Below, piece after piece: positions 44,055 through 53,595 of a stretch of DNA of 64,000 nt. This DNA is from DVED01 sp963838375. Its GTDB lineage: Bacteria > Cyanobacteriota > Cyanobacteriia > Cyanobacteriales > Geitlerinemataceae. How positions within the stretch are numbered: the stretch's first letter is position 1; each line of letters begins with the position of its first letter. Position numbers and translations under genes: made by a program. The notes beneath the pieces were generated by a model that saw only the letters and a program-made list of their open reading frames with translations, was not told the DNA's origin and searched no databases. The DNA lies in contig CAWIQY010000008.1 of the NCBI GenBank assembly GCA_963838375.1, forward strand, positions 124,001 to 188,000, given 5' to 3'.

Positions 44055-45079
44055 ATTTGAAAAATTCACCCAATCTTGAGGTTTCAAGAAAGTGTCGTAC
44101 AACTCGGCTTCGGGGGTTCCCGGTTCGGGTTCGTAGGCGTATTCCCAGCGAACTAATGGCGGTAAAGACATCAGGATCGATTCAGTGCGTCCGTTGGTTT
44201 GCAAGCCAAAAATCGTTCCCCGATCGGACACGAGGTTAAACTCGACATAGCGACCCCGACGATAAAGCTGGAAATTCCGCTCTCGCTCTCCGTATTCGGT
44301 GTTCCGGCGACGATCGACGATCGGCTCATAAGCGGGGATAAAGGCGTTGCCGCAGGATTGAGCAAAGGCAAACAAGTCTTCCCAAGACCGGTCGCCAGCA
44401 TCTCCCACCTCGTGGCTGTACCGCGCCGCCTCACCTTGGGGATCGGTCCGCGATACAGTTCGCCCCGCCCATCTTGGTAATCGAAGAATAACCCCCCAAC
44501 GCCGCGTGTTTCGTTGCGGTGTTTTAAGTAGAAATATTCATCGCACCAGCGCTTGAAGACCGAGTAATATTCGTTGTGGTGACGATCGCAAGCCTGTTTG
44601 AAAGTATTGTGAAAATGAGCTGCATCTTCGGCGAAGGGGTAGTACGGCGTCAAATCTGCACCGCCACCAAACCACCACACCGGACCCGCCTCAAAGTAGC
44701 GATAATTCAGGTGAACCGTGGGAATGTAGGGACTGCGCGGATGCAACACCATCGAGGTTCCCGTGGCATAAAATCCATTTCCTGCCGCTTCGGGACGTTG
44801 CTGCAAAATCGACGGCGGCAACTGAGAGCCATAAACTTCCGAAAAATTGACGCCACCCTGCTCGAACACGTTGCCTTCTTGCATAATACGGGAACGACCA
44901 CCGCCGCCTTCGGGACGTTCCCAGGTATCTTCTCTAAAGCGACCCTTACCATCAATGCGTTCTAAAGATTGACAAATTTCGTCTTGAAGCTGCCGCATGA
45001 ACTGGCTGACCCGTTTTTGCGAGTCTTCCGGTGGTAGAGCGTGGGTGGTTTTATCGGAAATTGTGGGTGTGGCAATCAT
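44049..45079 (-). CDS. hemF: Coproporphyrinogen III oxidase (aerobic), frameshifted
   Basis: The gene reads in one frame from ATG 45079 to about 44445 (VSQFMRQLQDEICQSLE, GGGGRSRIMQEGNVFEQGGV, HLNYRYFEAGPVWWFGGG, HHNEYYSVFKRWCDEYF, GGLFFDYQDGRGELYRGP). It continues in another frame as PQGEAARYSHEVGDAGDRSW, then YVEFNLVSDRGTIFGL and LPPLVRWEYAYEPEPGT. The join sits at about 44443, where restoring one base in CCGATCCCC gives the expected RGPDPQGE. The enzyme performs O2-dependent decarboxylation in haem and chlorophyll synthesis. A sequencing error is as likely as a real mutation. It is divergent from mrp. Confidence 0.88.
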
Positions 45080-45310
45080 TACGAATTTGAAATGTTAAAT
45101 TTGGCGTTACTCGCGAGTCGATCGCGACTCGACTTGAAAGTCAAGCATCTGGCAACCTAGTATCAGCCAGCACATTCATCCAAAAAAATCATAGGGGACT
45201 TCCAAACCGATTTACTCGATCGTTTAGGAATGTACACTTTTGACAATAAAACGATACATTTAATACAGTATCGACAAGCTTATAAGGGTGACTAGCGCCA
45301 GGAGGACTCA

Positions 45311-46406
45311 GTGGAGGATACCATCCCCAACAAACTCGATCGTCAATCCATTTTGGAGGTGTTGCGACCGGTGCAAGACCCGGAACTCCAAAAGAGTTTA
45401 GTAGAATTAAACATGATTCGCAACGTCTGCGTCGAGGGGGGCAACGTCAGTTTTACGCTAGTGCGTCACCACTCCAGCTTGTCCCCTGCGAGAGTTCATC
45501 GTCGAGGACTGCCAACGCGCCGTGCGAACCTTGCCGGGAGTGGAAACCGTAGAAGTGGAAGTCACCGCCGAAACCCCCACACAATCCCCATTACCCGACA
45601 GACAAGGCATTGACGGCGTAAAAAATATCGTTGCCATTTCTAGCGGCAAAGGCGGTGTCGGCAAAAGTAGTGTTGCCGTTAACGTGGCTGTAGCACTAGC
45701 ACAATCTGGAGCGAAAGTGGGACTCCTGGACGCCGATATCTACGGGCCCAATGGTCCAAATATGATGGGACTTGCCGACGCCAAAGTGATGGTGCAAAAT
45801 ACCCCCGACGGCAAGGAAGTGCTAGAACCTGCCTTCAACCACGGCGTCAAGCTGGTTTCTATGGCATTTTTAATCGACAAAGACCAACCGGTGGTTTGGC
45901 GCGGGCCCATGCTCAACGGCGTCATTCGTCAGTTTCTCTACCAAGTCCATTGGGGCGAACTCGACTACCTAATCGTCGATATGCCGCCGGGCACGGGGGA
46001 CGCACAACTCACCCTCGCCCAAGCCGTTCCCATGGCAGGTGCTGTCATCGTCACCACACCGCAAACCGTGGCACTGCTGGATTCGCGCAGAGGCTTGAAG
46101 ATGTTCCAACAACTGGGGGTTCCGGTGTTGGGCATTGTGGAGAATATGAGTTATTTTATTCCGCCAGATCTACCCGATCGGCAATATGATATTTTTGGTT
46201 CCGGTGGCGGCGAAAAAACCGCACAGGAATTGGGCGTTCCTCTCCTCGGTCGAGTTCCCCTAGAAATTCCCCTACGAGAAGGCGGCGACGAAGGTATTCC
46301 CATTGTCGTTTCCCAACCCAACTCCCCCGCAGCAAAAGAGCTAACCGCCGTTGCCCAACGCATTGCCGGAAAAGTCTCTGTTGTCGCCCTCACCGGACGA
46401 AGTTAG
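45311..46406 (+). CDS. mrp: Mrp/NBP35-family Fe-S cluster carrier ATPase, frameshifted
   Basis: Translation starts at GTG 45311 behind AGGAGG. The first frame gives the MIP18/DUF59-like domain (ILEVLRPVQDPELQKSLVELNMI). One extra base near 45463-45465 shifts the frame. The correct continuation is TTPACPLREFIVEDCQRAV, then TLPGVETVEVEVTAE. The main ATPase domain is intact: the deviant Walker A SSGKGGVGKSS, DADIYGPNGPNMMG, the VDMPPGTGDAQLT switch, and a CxxC-free cyanobacterial variant MSYFIPPDLPDRQYDIFGSGGG. Mrp proteins carry Fe-S clusters to apoproteins. rodA follows 115 bases downstream. Check the indel before calling it a pseudogene. Confidence 0.88.
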
Positions 46407-46420
46407 TTGATAGTTAGTTA

Positions 46421-46508
46421 GTTAATAGTTGATAGTGATTCAGTTAATAGTTGATAGTGATTCAGTTAGCCACTAGTCACTCGCCAATTACCAATTACCA
46501 ATTACCAA
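46421..46508. repeat. Tandem repeats between mrp and rodA
   Basis: Two perfect 22-bp copies of GTTAATAGTTGATAGTGATTCA (46421-46442, 46443-46464) are followed by CCACTAGTCACT and three CCAATTA heptamers. They fill most of the mrp-rodA spacer. Confidence 0.85.
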
Positions 46509-46520
46509 TCACCCAACCTT

Positions 46521-47777
46521 ATGTTTCGCAATTCCATTGGGCGAATGCGCTTTTGGTACTGGCTGCAACCCTGGAAACAGATTGACTGGTTGCTGCTGCT
46601 ACTGACGATTGGTCTAACTGTTTTAGCGGGAATCGAGATTCGCAGTGCCCTCCTCAACCAAGATCTCAAAGATTATTGGTGGCAACATCTATTGTTGGGC
46701 GGTTTCGGGGTAGTCATCGCGATGATTATGGCTCGTTGGCGCTATGAAATTCTCCTGCAATGGAAGTGGATTGTCTACGGGTTGACAAACCTGTCTCTAA
46801 TCGCCGTTAAACTATTCGGAACTACTGCCAAAGGGGCGCAAAGCTGGATTTCCATTGGTGGTTTCCACGTTCAGCCCTCGGAATTTGCCAAAATTGGCGT
46901 CATTATTACGCTGGCTGCATTACTGGAAAAGTCTACGGCATCTAAACTCCCAAATGTCATTAAGACCCTGGCAGTGACAGCAGTTCCGTGGGCATTAGTC
47001 TTTATACAACCGGATTTGGGAACTTCCCTCGTCTTTGGCGCAATTACTCTGGGAATGCTGTACTGGGCAAATGCCAATCCCGGTTGGCTGGTGCTGATGG
47101 TTTCGCCCTTGGTATCGGTGATTTTATTTAGCACCGCGATGCCTGCTTGGTGGGTGTGGGTTGCGGCAATGGGTTTAATTGCTTGGCTGACGTTGCCGAG
47201 TCGTTGGTTGAGTGCCGGCGCGGCAATTGGGGTGAATGCACTCTTTGGGAAATTGGGACAATTTCTGTGGGGATTGCTGAAAGATTATCAAAAAGATCGG
47301 ATTACTCTATTTCTCGATCCCGAGAAAGATCCGTTAGGCGGTGGATATCATTTGATTCAATCTCGAATTGCCATCGGTTCTGGGGAGTTGTGGGGTCGAG
47401 GACTGTTTCAAGGTACGCAAACCCAAGGCGGTTTTATTCCGGAACAGCACACGGATTTTATTTTCTCGGCGGTGGGAGAAGAGTTGGGGTTTATCGGATG
47501 TATTGCGGTTCTGATTGCGTTTTGGTTGATTTGTCTGCGGTTGGTGATTGTTGCCCAAACGGCGAAGGATAATTTTGGATCTTTGCTGGCAATTGGCGTG
47601 CTGTCGATGATTGTTTTTCAGGCAATTGTGAATATTGGGATGACCATCGGACTAGCTCCAATTACTGGAATTCCACTACCTTGGCTGAGTTATGGTCGAT
47701 CGTCTTTGCTGACGAATTTTATCGCAATTGGTTTAGTAGAATCGGTGATCAATCATCGAGGACGAGTGAGATTTTAA
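46521..47777 (+). CDS. rodA: Rod-shape SEDS glycosyltransferase RodA
   Basis: The protein is 418 residues with about ten membrane segments. SEDS-family landmarks are KGAQSWISIGGFHVQPSEFAKI, FIQPDLGTSLVFGAITL, RITLFLDPEKDPLGGGYHLIQSRIAIGSGELWGRGLFQGTQTQ, FIPEQHTDFIFSAVGEELGFIG and ITGIPLPWLSYGRSSLLTNF. RodA polymerises lipid II into glycan strands for side-wall growth, working with a class B PBP2. The SYGRSS variant and position beside mrp match the RodA rather than the FtsW branch in cyanobacteria. Confidence 0.93.
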   Translation: MFRNSIGRMRFWYWLQPWKQIDWLLLLLTIGLTVLAGIEIRSALLNQDLKDYWWQHLLLGGFGVVIAMIMARWRYEILLQWKWIVYGLTNLSLIAVKLFGTTAKGAQSWISIGGFHVQPSEFAKIGVIITLAALLEKSTASKLPNVIKTLAVTAVPWALVFIQPDLGTSLVFGAITLGMLYWANANPGWLVLMVSPLVSVILFSTAMPAWWVWVAAMGLIAWLTLPSRWLSAGAAIGVNALFGKLGQFLWGLLKDYQKDRITLFLDPEKDPLGGGYHLIQSRIAIGSGELWGRGLFQGTQTQGGFIPEQHTDFIFSAVGEELGFIGCIAVLIAFWLICLRLVIVAQTAKDNFGSLLAIGVLSMIVFQAIVNIGMTIGLAPITGIPLPWLSYGRSSLLTNFIAIGLVESVINHRGRVRF

Positions 47778-47779
47778 AA

Positions 47780-49345
47780 CTAATTTCTGACTATTTTCCA
47801 TAACCAACCTTTTTCGTAAGCGGGTTCTATTTTGATGGGATAGGCTTGTTGGATTCGCTGTTGTAATTCCTCGGAAGGGCGATATAAATAGAGATGACGA
47901 TCGATCGGCAGAGTGGGTAGATGCGAACCGGCTACGAGTTCCAGTTGGGTTTCGGGTTTTAAGAGATGACTTAGGGAGAGGATTCTTCCGGGAACTTCGT
48001 CGCTAATCACCAAAGGTCGATCGACTTGATTTAAAATGCGAGCAATTGGGGGATTGTAGCGACTTTTGGGATAGCTTTTATTCCACCACACTTGGACTTG
48101 AGAACTGACGGTACAGGAAATAATTCCGACAAACCACAGTGCAAAAATTCCGTATTTCCACCGTTGTTTCTCTAGTTTTTTTGCGCTATTGAGTTTGACC
48201 GAAAATAAGTAAGCAACGGCTAACTGAACTCCGAGAACGCAGGGGACAGCGTAGCGCAGATTATTCGATCGTCGTCCGCCTAATAGGATATCTGGTGCTA
48301 TTAAAACAATTCCCGTGACTGCCATTAAGGTGAGGACAAATAGCCAAGTTTTGGCAGAAGTGGTGCGACACAGAAGGAAGATAGCATAAATGCAGAGAAA
48401 TAGAATTAGGTAAAGAAGAGGGTTAAAAGGACTCGGTCCTTGGTTGACATCAAAGAAAATTCGGTTGAGATTTAATGTCCAAACCAGATGAATGTTTTCG
48501 CTAGGATTGGTGCGAGAAATGGTGTGATTGATAAAGTTATCGAAGTTTTGGATGACAATCCACAGCCAAGGCAAAAAGAGGAGTAATCCCAGAAGTGAAG
48601 AGAATAGGTATGCTAGGAGTTTCTGGATTTTTACCGAAGTGGGAAGGAAAGCGAGATAAAGTCCGTGTCCGATGGAAACAAGTCCTGAAAATGGATACGC
48701 ATATAAACCTAACGCAATGGTGATGCTATAAAATCCCCAGTGAACGATCGAAGTTTGAGAAAATAAAGACTTTTTTTCAAGACGAATGGCTTTTAGCAAA
48801 GCAAAACTAGATAGCAAAATTGTTACCGTCCACAAACTATATTCTCTAGCTTCTTGTGCGTAGAGAATGTGAAAAGGAGAGATGGCGACGATTCCCATTG
48901 CGATCCAAGCCACTGTCGGCGACACAAACAGTTCTCGACAAAGCCAGTAGGTACAGGGTATTACAAGTATGCTAATCCAGGCAGAAAGACTTCTAAGAAT
49001 CGCGATCGAATTACCGAAAAGTTGCACCCAAAACCGGGCGGCTAAATAGTATAATGGTGAATGTTCCGGATGCTGAGCAAAAGCATCGATCGAGTTTTGA
49101 AGTGTTCGATTTGGGTTGGGATATTGGTAGTCTGCCAGTAGCGTACCTACCTCAATTAAGCCTGTATTATAAACGTTTTGTATCAATTCAGTTGACGTGT
49201 GACCCGAAATTCTCAAAGATGTCATAGCTTCGTCATTCCAGTACACTTTACGATCGAGATTATAAAATCTAAAAAATAGTCCTAGTATTACTAAAACAAC
49301 GATCGATCGTTTTAGCCAAAATGGGGTTAATTCTTTATTATTCAT
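47780..49345 (-). CDS. Membrane glycosyltransferase, family 39-like (ArnT/PMT type)
   Basis: I choose ATG 49343-49345 (MNNKELTPFWLKRS, 521 aa). Its first bases overlap the stop of the upstream gene (ATGA), which implies translational coupling. The first periplasmic loop holds the acidic pair of the GT39/ArnT fold (NLDRKVYWNDEAMTSLR). HPEHSPLYYLAARFWVQLFGNS and ILYAQEAREYSLWTV also match that fold. About eleven hydrophobic segments follow, and the C-terminal ~130 residues form a soluble domain. It probably transfers a sugar from a polyprenyl-phosphate donor to a lipid or protein; the substrate is unknown. Confidence 0.85.
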   Translation of the reverse strand: MNNKELTPFWLKRSIVVLVILGLFFRFYNLDRKVYWNDEAMTSLRISGHTSTELIQNVYNTGLIEVGTLLADYQYPNPNRTLQNSIDAFAQHPEHSPLYYLAARFWVQLFGNSIAILRSLSAWISILVIPCTYWLCRELFVSPTVAWIAMGIVAISPFHILYAQEAREYSLWTVTILLSSFALLKAIRLEKKSLFSQTSIVHWGFYSITIALGLYAYPFSGLVSIGHGLYLAFLPTSVKIQKLLAYLFSSLLGLLLFLPWLWIVIQNFDNFINHTISRTNPSENIHLVWTLNLNRIFFDVNQGPSPFNPLLYLILFLCIYAIFLLCRTTSAKTWLFVLTLMAVTGIVLIAPDILLGGRRSNNLRYAVPCVLGVQLAVAYLFSVKLNSAKKLEKQRWKYGIFALWFVGIISCTVSSQVQVWWNKSYPKSRYNPPIARILNQVDRPLVISDEVPGRILSLSHLLKPETQLELVAGSHLPTLPIDRHLYLYRPSEELQQRIQQAYPIKIEPAYEKGWLWKIVRN

Positions 49346-51082
49346 TTCTGAAGTCGATAAAACTTTGAAGCTTCTAAAATACACGAAGTTGGGACGACGA
49401 GAAGATTTCTAAAGCGATGAATTGTGCATTCTTGGGTCGATCGTTCTAGTGCGGGAGTTGTTTTATTTTTCAAGTTTTTTTTGATAGGAGCAAGCAACGA
49501 TCGATACTGTGCGATCCAAGGGTTTTTTTTAAGATAATCAAGTTGAAAAGCGAGATCGTCAATGACCCAAAAGTCAATTTTGTACTTTTTAATAAACTGT
49601 TTAAGTTCGGTTAAATCTGTTGTATACTGAGCGCGAATGAGCGCAAATGTTCTCTCTCGAAATCGATCGTAATATCCAAGATGGTAAGGAATAGCGTATT
49701 CATAGCCAACCAGAATCGATCGATGGGAAAAGATGGGAATATTACTGGCTTCGATGGAAAGTGAAGCAATTTTAATATCTTTGGGTTTTTGCTCGAAAAA
49801 TTGATATAATTTAGGATAATTTCCGATTTTTTCGTAATTGGTTTTAGGGTAATCGCTTAGCGAAGTTGGATACACGATCGAGTGCAAAAGAATGACAGAC
49901 GCCACGCATAAGCTAGTGAGTCGATATCCCACAGAGCGATGCTTAACCCACTCAAACATCGTATTAAGTAAAACCACCAGTACGATCGCCGCAGAAATCG
50001 AGAATACGACTCGCAAACTATGATGAGTATAACGACCGGGAAGATGTAAGTTTAAACAGAAAAGCATGAGCTGTAAAAAAACAAAATAATGCAGATAGAG
50101 TAATATTGAGCAATACCCGAACACTCGGTTTGACTTGTTCGACTTGCCAGAATCGATCGCCAAATCTTAATAAAAATGGTAATAATAATCCCGTACATAA
50201 AAGCGGCGGATCGAGTGTTGGCTGAATGCCGCTACGTTCCCCTGTCAGCCAGTATCTGCCAAAATCTTCCTCGAAAAAACGCGACCGACCCCCAGGTAAA
50301 AATTCTGGTAAAGTTTTAGCCTCAGCTAATGCGATAGTCGGACCGAACTCGGAAGATTTCAGCGCGTAGGCAACTAAAACCAGAAAAGCAACTGCGAAAC
50401 AACTGAGATAAAATTGACATTTGCGACGATCGCTGTTCCATTTGATTCTGCCATTTTCCCAACCCCATAACGATAGAAAACAAACCCCCGCTACCACTAG
50501 AAGATATTGAGGATAAAATCCACCGAGAAAAACGATCGAGAGGAGACACAAACTCAGAGATTCTCGAACGAAGTAATATAAAAACGCTAAAAAAATGGGA
50601 TGCAAAAAAGCTCGCGGTGTTGCTGAAGCTAGATCGTCCCACATCCACAAATTTTGCTCGAACAGCAATGATGCAATAAACCCTGCCGCTGGAACCGGAA
50701 AGATTTCCAAACAGAGCACAAAACAGTACCCTGCCGCCACAATTCCTAAAACACAAGGTAATAACTTGCTTAACAGCAACGGTGCGATCCCAACCATAGC
50801 AAACAGGCGGTAAAATGTAGAGTATCCCACCGGAGCTACTGATTGGAAATAGTCGGCAATGAGATCGTTGGGAAAGAGTTCTGGATCGATAAAACGTTGC
50901 ATCCAAAAAACGTGCTGTCTGGCATCATCCGACGCCACATACTCACCGATAAATGCCTGCTGTAAGACGTGCCAGCCGTAAATGGCAGCAAACATCAAAC
51001 TCAAGCCAAACCAAAATCGGTAAACGGTGGCATTTTTCGTGTGGGGTGCGGTCAAAAATCTTTGCCAGCGATCGATCGACAT
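49342..51082 (-). CDS. Polytopic membrane protein (glycosyltransferase-like), frameshifted
   Basis: Two overlapping frames form one ~580-residue protein. The first (51082 down to about 50050) contains VASDDARQHVFWMQRFIDPE, LFPNDLIADYFQSVAPVGYS and seven hydrophobic segments. The second continues LHLPGRYTHHSLRVVFSISA with one or two further membrane segments and a soluble C-terminus. Removing one T in the CTTAC at about 50047-50050 joins ...FLFKL to HLPGRYTHHS. Homologues with the DDARQHVFWMQ motif are frequent in cyanobacteria and have glycosyltransferase-like topology; none is characterised to my knowledge. The stop overlaps the next gene's ATG. Confidence 0.75.
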
Positions 51083-51198
51083 AGAATCTAGATTGTCTGA
51101 TTTTTCTCAAGAATAATATCTCAGACAAGACATTAATATAACCTGTGGGGTGCAGATGCAAAACACCACCACAGGCATTGAATCACAGACGTGAAGAA

Positions 51199-51551
51199 TT
51201 AAGCAGGTTGGTCTGGCGAACCGAGGGCCTTTTGGAACGCCGGACGATCGGCAATCCGGTTGAGATACCGATCGATCGCCGGATACGGACTAAAATCAAA
51301 ATTCAACATCAAACGGATATATCCCAACATCGAACCCACCGCCACATCCACTACACCAAACTCATCCCCCATGAAATACGGTTGAGACTCCAGAATGGCA
51401 TTCAACGGGGTTAACAAGCGTGGCGCTTCCTTTTCCCGCGTCGCTTCCATGAAAATCCCCGGTACGAGGGTCGCGTTGGCAAACAGTACCCATTGAGCAA
51501 CGATCGCGCGTTCTTCCGGCGAAGATGGCATCTTGCCATATTTATCTTGAT
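51199..51551 (-). pseudogene. Glutathione S-transferase, C-terminal part (split by IS)
   Basis: This is the 3' portion of a GST gene interrupted by the element at 51552-52893. It encodes QDKYGKMPSSPEERAIVAQW, then ILESQPYFMGDEFGVVDVAV and YLNRIADRPAFQKALGSP, the all-alpha substrate-binding domain. Joined to 52894-53116 it forms one 191-residue open frame. An ATG at 51531 could allow a truncated product, but without the glutathione-binding domain it would not be an active GST. Confidence 0.85.
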
Positions 51552-51696
51552 GTCGCCAGAATACCCCATCTTCTCAAAAAGTTGGGGATGAATGGCGACC
51601 AACAAATAAACCGACCGAAGGGAGTCTACATATAGTTTAACTTTTTTGTACAAAACAGATAACCTATGCTAGACTACTCTTAAGGAGGTAATAGAC

Positions 51697-52848
51697 ATGG
51701 GAAATAAAGCGTATCGTTTTAGATTGTATCCCCATCAAGAACAGCAACAATTTTTAGCTAAATGCTTTGGCTGTTCAAGGTTTGTCTATAACCATTTTTT
51801 GCGCTTAACTACCGATATCTACGCTGACTGCAAGAAAAGTTTGCGTTACAAAGAATGGGCTAAATTATTAACATCTTTAAAGAAAGAGTTTGAGTGGCTA
51901 AAAGAGGTTAATTCTCAAGCCTTGCAGCAAACGCTTAAAGACTTAGAAACCGCTTACTCTCGCTTTTTTAAAGGATTGGCTAAGTTTCCCAGATTCAAAA
52001 AAAGGTCTAACAAACAGTCTTTTCGAGTTCCTCAACATTTTTCGATAACTGAAGATAGTAAACTTCAACTTCCTAAAATGTCTCCTATTAAGATGGTAAT
52101 TCATCGAGAAATAGAAGGAGAAATTAAGAGTGTAACAATCAGTAAAACTCCATCGGGTAAATATTATGCTTCAATTGTTACCGAGTTAGACATCCCAAAA
52201 GCTCCCTTAAATGGGGAAAAAATTGGAATGGATCTCGGACTCAAAGATTTTTGTATTACTAATAAACCTGAAAAGTTTCCTAATCCTCGTTATTTTCAAC
52301 GCTCATTAAGACGGTTAAAAATTAGACAAAGGAGGCTAAGTCGAAAAGTTAAAGGGTCTAATAATCGCAAAAAAGCGAGGATTAGAGTGGCTATAATTCA
52401 TGAAAGAGTAGCGAATCAACGATTAGATTACCAACATAAAATTAGTCGGAAACTAACGTGCGAGAACCAAGCTATTAGTTGTGAAGACTTGAATATCAAA
52501 GGAATGGTAAAAAATCGGAAATTAGCCAAACAGATTAGTGATGTGGCTTGGGGACAATTTTTAACACTTTTAGAATATAAAGGGGAACTATACGGCTGTG
52601 AAATTTCACGGGTAGATAGATTTTTCCCTAGTTCTAAAAGATGTTCTCATTGTGGGTATATCCAAGAAGATTTGACCCTCAAAGATAGAGAATGGACTTG
52701 TCCAGAATGTCATGTACACCACGACAGAGACATTAATGCGTGTCAAAATTTGCTTCAATTTTCTGACTTAAAAATACCGTTGGAAGAACGGGAATCTACG
52801 CCTAAAGAGACGGTTGAAATACCGTGTATCAAGACGGTTACGCCTTGA
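51697..52848 (+). CDS. tnpB: TnpB RNA-guided nuclease (IS200/IS605 OrfB)
   Basis: The gene is intact at 383 residues with AAGGAGG 9 bases before the ATG. The N-terminus is MGNKAYRFRLYPHQEQQQFL. The RuvC-type residues are present: Asp in GMDLGLKDFCI, Glu in SCEDLNIKGM and Asp in DRDINACQN. A four-Cys zinc finger is present (CSHCGY... CPEC). A ~30-residue polar tail follows the RuvC-III motif. It differs clearly from the tnpB at 16969, so the two belong to different elements. Its A+T-rich, Lys-rich coding differs from the surrounding genes, consistent with mobility. Confidence 0.93.
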   Translation: MGNKAYRFRLYPHQEQQQFLAKCFGCSRFVYNHFLRLTTDIYADCKKSLRYKEWAKLLTSLKKEFEWLKEVNSQALQQTLKDLETAYSRFFKGLAKFPRFKKRSNKQSFRVPQHFSITEDSKLQLPKMSPIKMVIHREIEGEIKSVTISKTPSGKYYASIVTELDIPKAPLNGEKIGMDLGLKDFCITNKPEKFPNPRYFQRSLRRLKIRQRRLSRKVKGSNNRKKARIRVAIIHERVANQRLDYQHKISRKLTCENQAISCEDLNIKGMVKNRKLAKQISDVAWGQFLTLLEYKGELYGCEISRVDRFFPSSKRCSHCGYIQEDLTLKDREWTCPECHVHHDRDINACQNLLQFSDLKIPLEERESTPKETVEIPCIKTVTP

Positions 52849-52893
52849 GCTTAGGAAGCCCCATCCTCAACGGAGTAGGGTGGGGTACTTCAC
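52750..52893 (+). ncRNA. Predicted omega/right-end guide RNA scaffold of the 51.7-kb tnpB
   Basis: By analogy with characterised TnpB systems, the RNA would cover the 3' end of tnpB and the right-end hairpin (about 52858-52886). It would end at TTCAC 52889-52893, with its guide copied from the GST gene from 52894 onward. The 5' limit is uncertain. This is an architectural inference. Confidence 0.5.
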
Positions 52894-53116
52894 CGGCAAT
52901 ATACAACAAAATTGCACCGGACTCCCATAGCTTGAAGTCTCCATCTTCGATCGCCGGAACCTTCCCCATGGGGTTAATTTCCAGAAAATCCGGCGCTAGA
53001 TGTGTTCCCGCTTGCATATCCAACAGGACAAACTCGTAAGGAACTTCCAGTTCGTCTAAATACCACTGGACGATCGAAGCTCGAGATCGCGCACCACCAT
53101 ATAGTTTCAAAGTCAT
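52894..53116 (-). pseudogene. Glutathione S-transferase, N-terminal part (split by IS)
   Basis: ATG 53114-53116 with AGGAG six bases upstream starts MTLKLYGGARSRASIVQWYL. It continues with LAPDFLEINPMGKVPAIEDG and LWESGAILLYIA (74 codons), the thioredoxin-fold glutathione-binding half, ending exactly at the insertion site. The intact ancestral enzyme would have conjugated or reduced substrates with glutathione. The fragment now runs into IS sequence and stops shortly after. Confidence 0.88.
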
Positions 53117-53206
53117 CTCAATTCTCCTGTGACAACTTGGGTCTTCATCCATATCAGTTTGTCACACAGCGCGAACCACAGCGTCAGAAGCTTCCCACCC
53201 GTTACA

Positions 53207-53237
53207 GATCCCCGACTTCTTAGAGAAGTCGGGGATC
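53207..53237. terminator. Perfect 14-bp inverted repeat followed by T-run (terminator or REP-like)
   Basis: GATCCCCGACTTCT, the 3-base loop TAG, then AGAAGTCGGGGATC and TTTT on the plus strand. It lies ~90 bases upstream of the GST start and upstream of the promoter at 53292. The core CCCG..TTCT-TAG-AGAA..CGGG matches the palindrome at 7728-7754, so this may be a dispersed repeat used as a terminator. Confidence 0.7.
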
Positions 53238-53291
53238 TTTTAGCTCTCTCCACAATTTTTCCAGGGATTGAAAAAAATTTGTAGTACCCCC

Positions 53292-53320
53292 TTGACACGC
53301 TTGTATTATAGTTGTAGTAT
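53292..53320 (+). promoter_or_regulatory. Probable sigma-70-type promoter
   Basis: TTGACA (53292-53297), a 17-base spacer and TAGTAT (53315-53320) lie 44 bases before the first small gene of the RNA-array region. It is the best-matching promoter I see between 53.2 and 54.7 kb. It could drive the two small genes and possibly the RNA array. Confidence 0.6.
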
Positions 53321-53363
53321 AAAAACATGAGATGAGTTCAATCTAAACGAAGAGGTCGAACTA

Positions 53364-53570
53364 ATGACATTACTTTATATTCGACTATCCGACAGTTTAT
53401 GGAATTCTGGTGATGCCGATCGACAGTCAGATCGGGTGTTAATAGAAAACCCCAATGGGTGGACACGATGGTTTAGGTGGAAACGCGAGATTCCTTCCCA
53501 GTCGCGATGCGGTCGGATGTTGACAAAGACTCATTGCAGTTATTATTTAGAACGGCGGTTTTTACTGTAG
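53364..53570 (+). CDS. Small hypothetical protein
   Basis: The 68-codon frame begins MTLLYIRLSDSLWNSGDADR and is Trp/Arg-rich (WTRWFRWKREIP). GAGG lies ~10 bases before the ATG and a good promoter precedes it. I do not recognise the family. It is followed by a second small gene, then the structured RNA array and the Ro60-like gene, all on the same strand. It may be part of that locus, and its last ~20 residues could be non-native. Confidence 0.45.
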   Translation: MTLLYIRLSDSLWNSGDADRQSDRVLIENPNGWTRWFRWKREIPSQSRCGRMLTKTHCSYYLERRFLL

Positions 53571-53595
53571 TTTTGGTATTAAAGGAGGCTCAATT

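Larger units (their letters stand above)
51552..52893 (+). mobile_element. IS200/IS605-type tnpB element inserted in a GST gene
   Basis: Boundaries are fixed by the host gene. The left flank ends in TTGAT (51547-51551) and the element ends in TTCAC (52889-52893). Removing the 1342 bases restores an uninterrupted GST frame across codon 75. The left end is an imperfect hairpin GTCGCCA...TGGCGAC (51552-51599). The right end is CCCCATCC...GGGTGGGG. There is no target-site duplication, as expected for this superfamily. It contains only tnpB, so tnpA must be supplied in trans. Confidence 0.88.

Noticed and set aside
43985..44056. A CRISPR array in the CCACTAG repeat region
   Set aside because: The repeats are direct heptamers without spacers, the usual cyanobacterial short tandem repeat.
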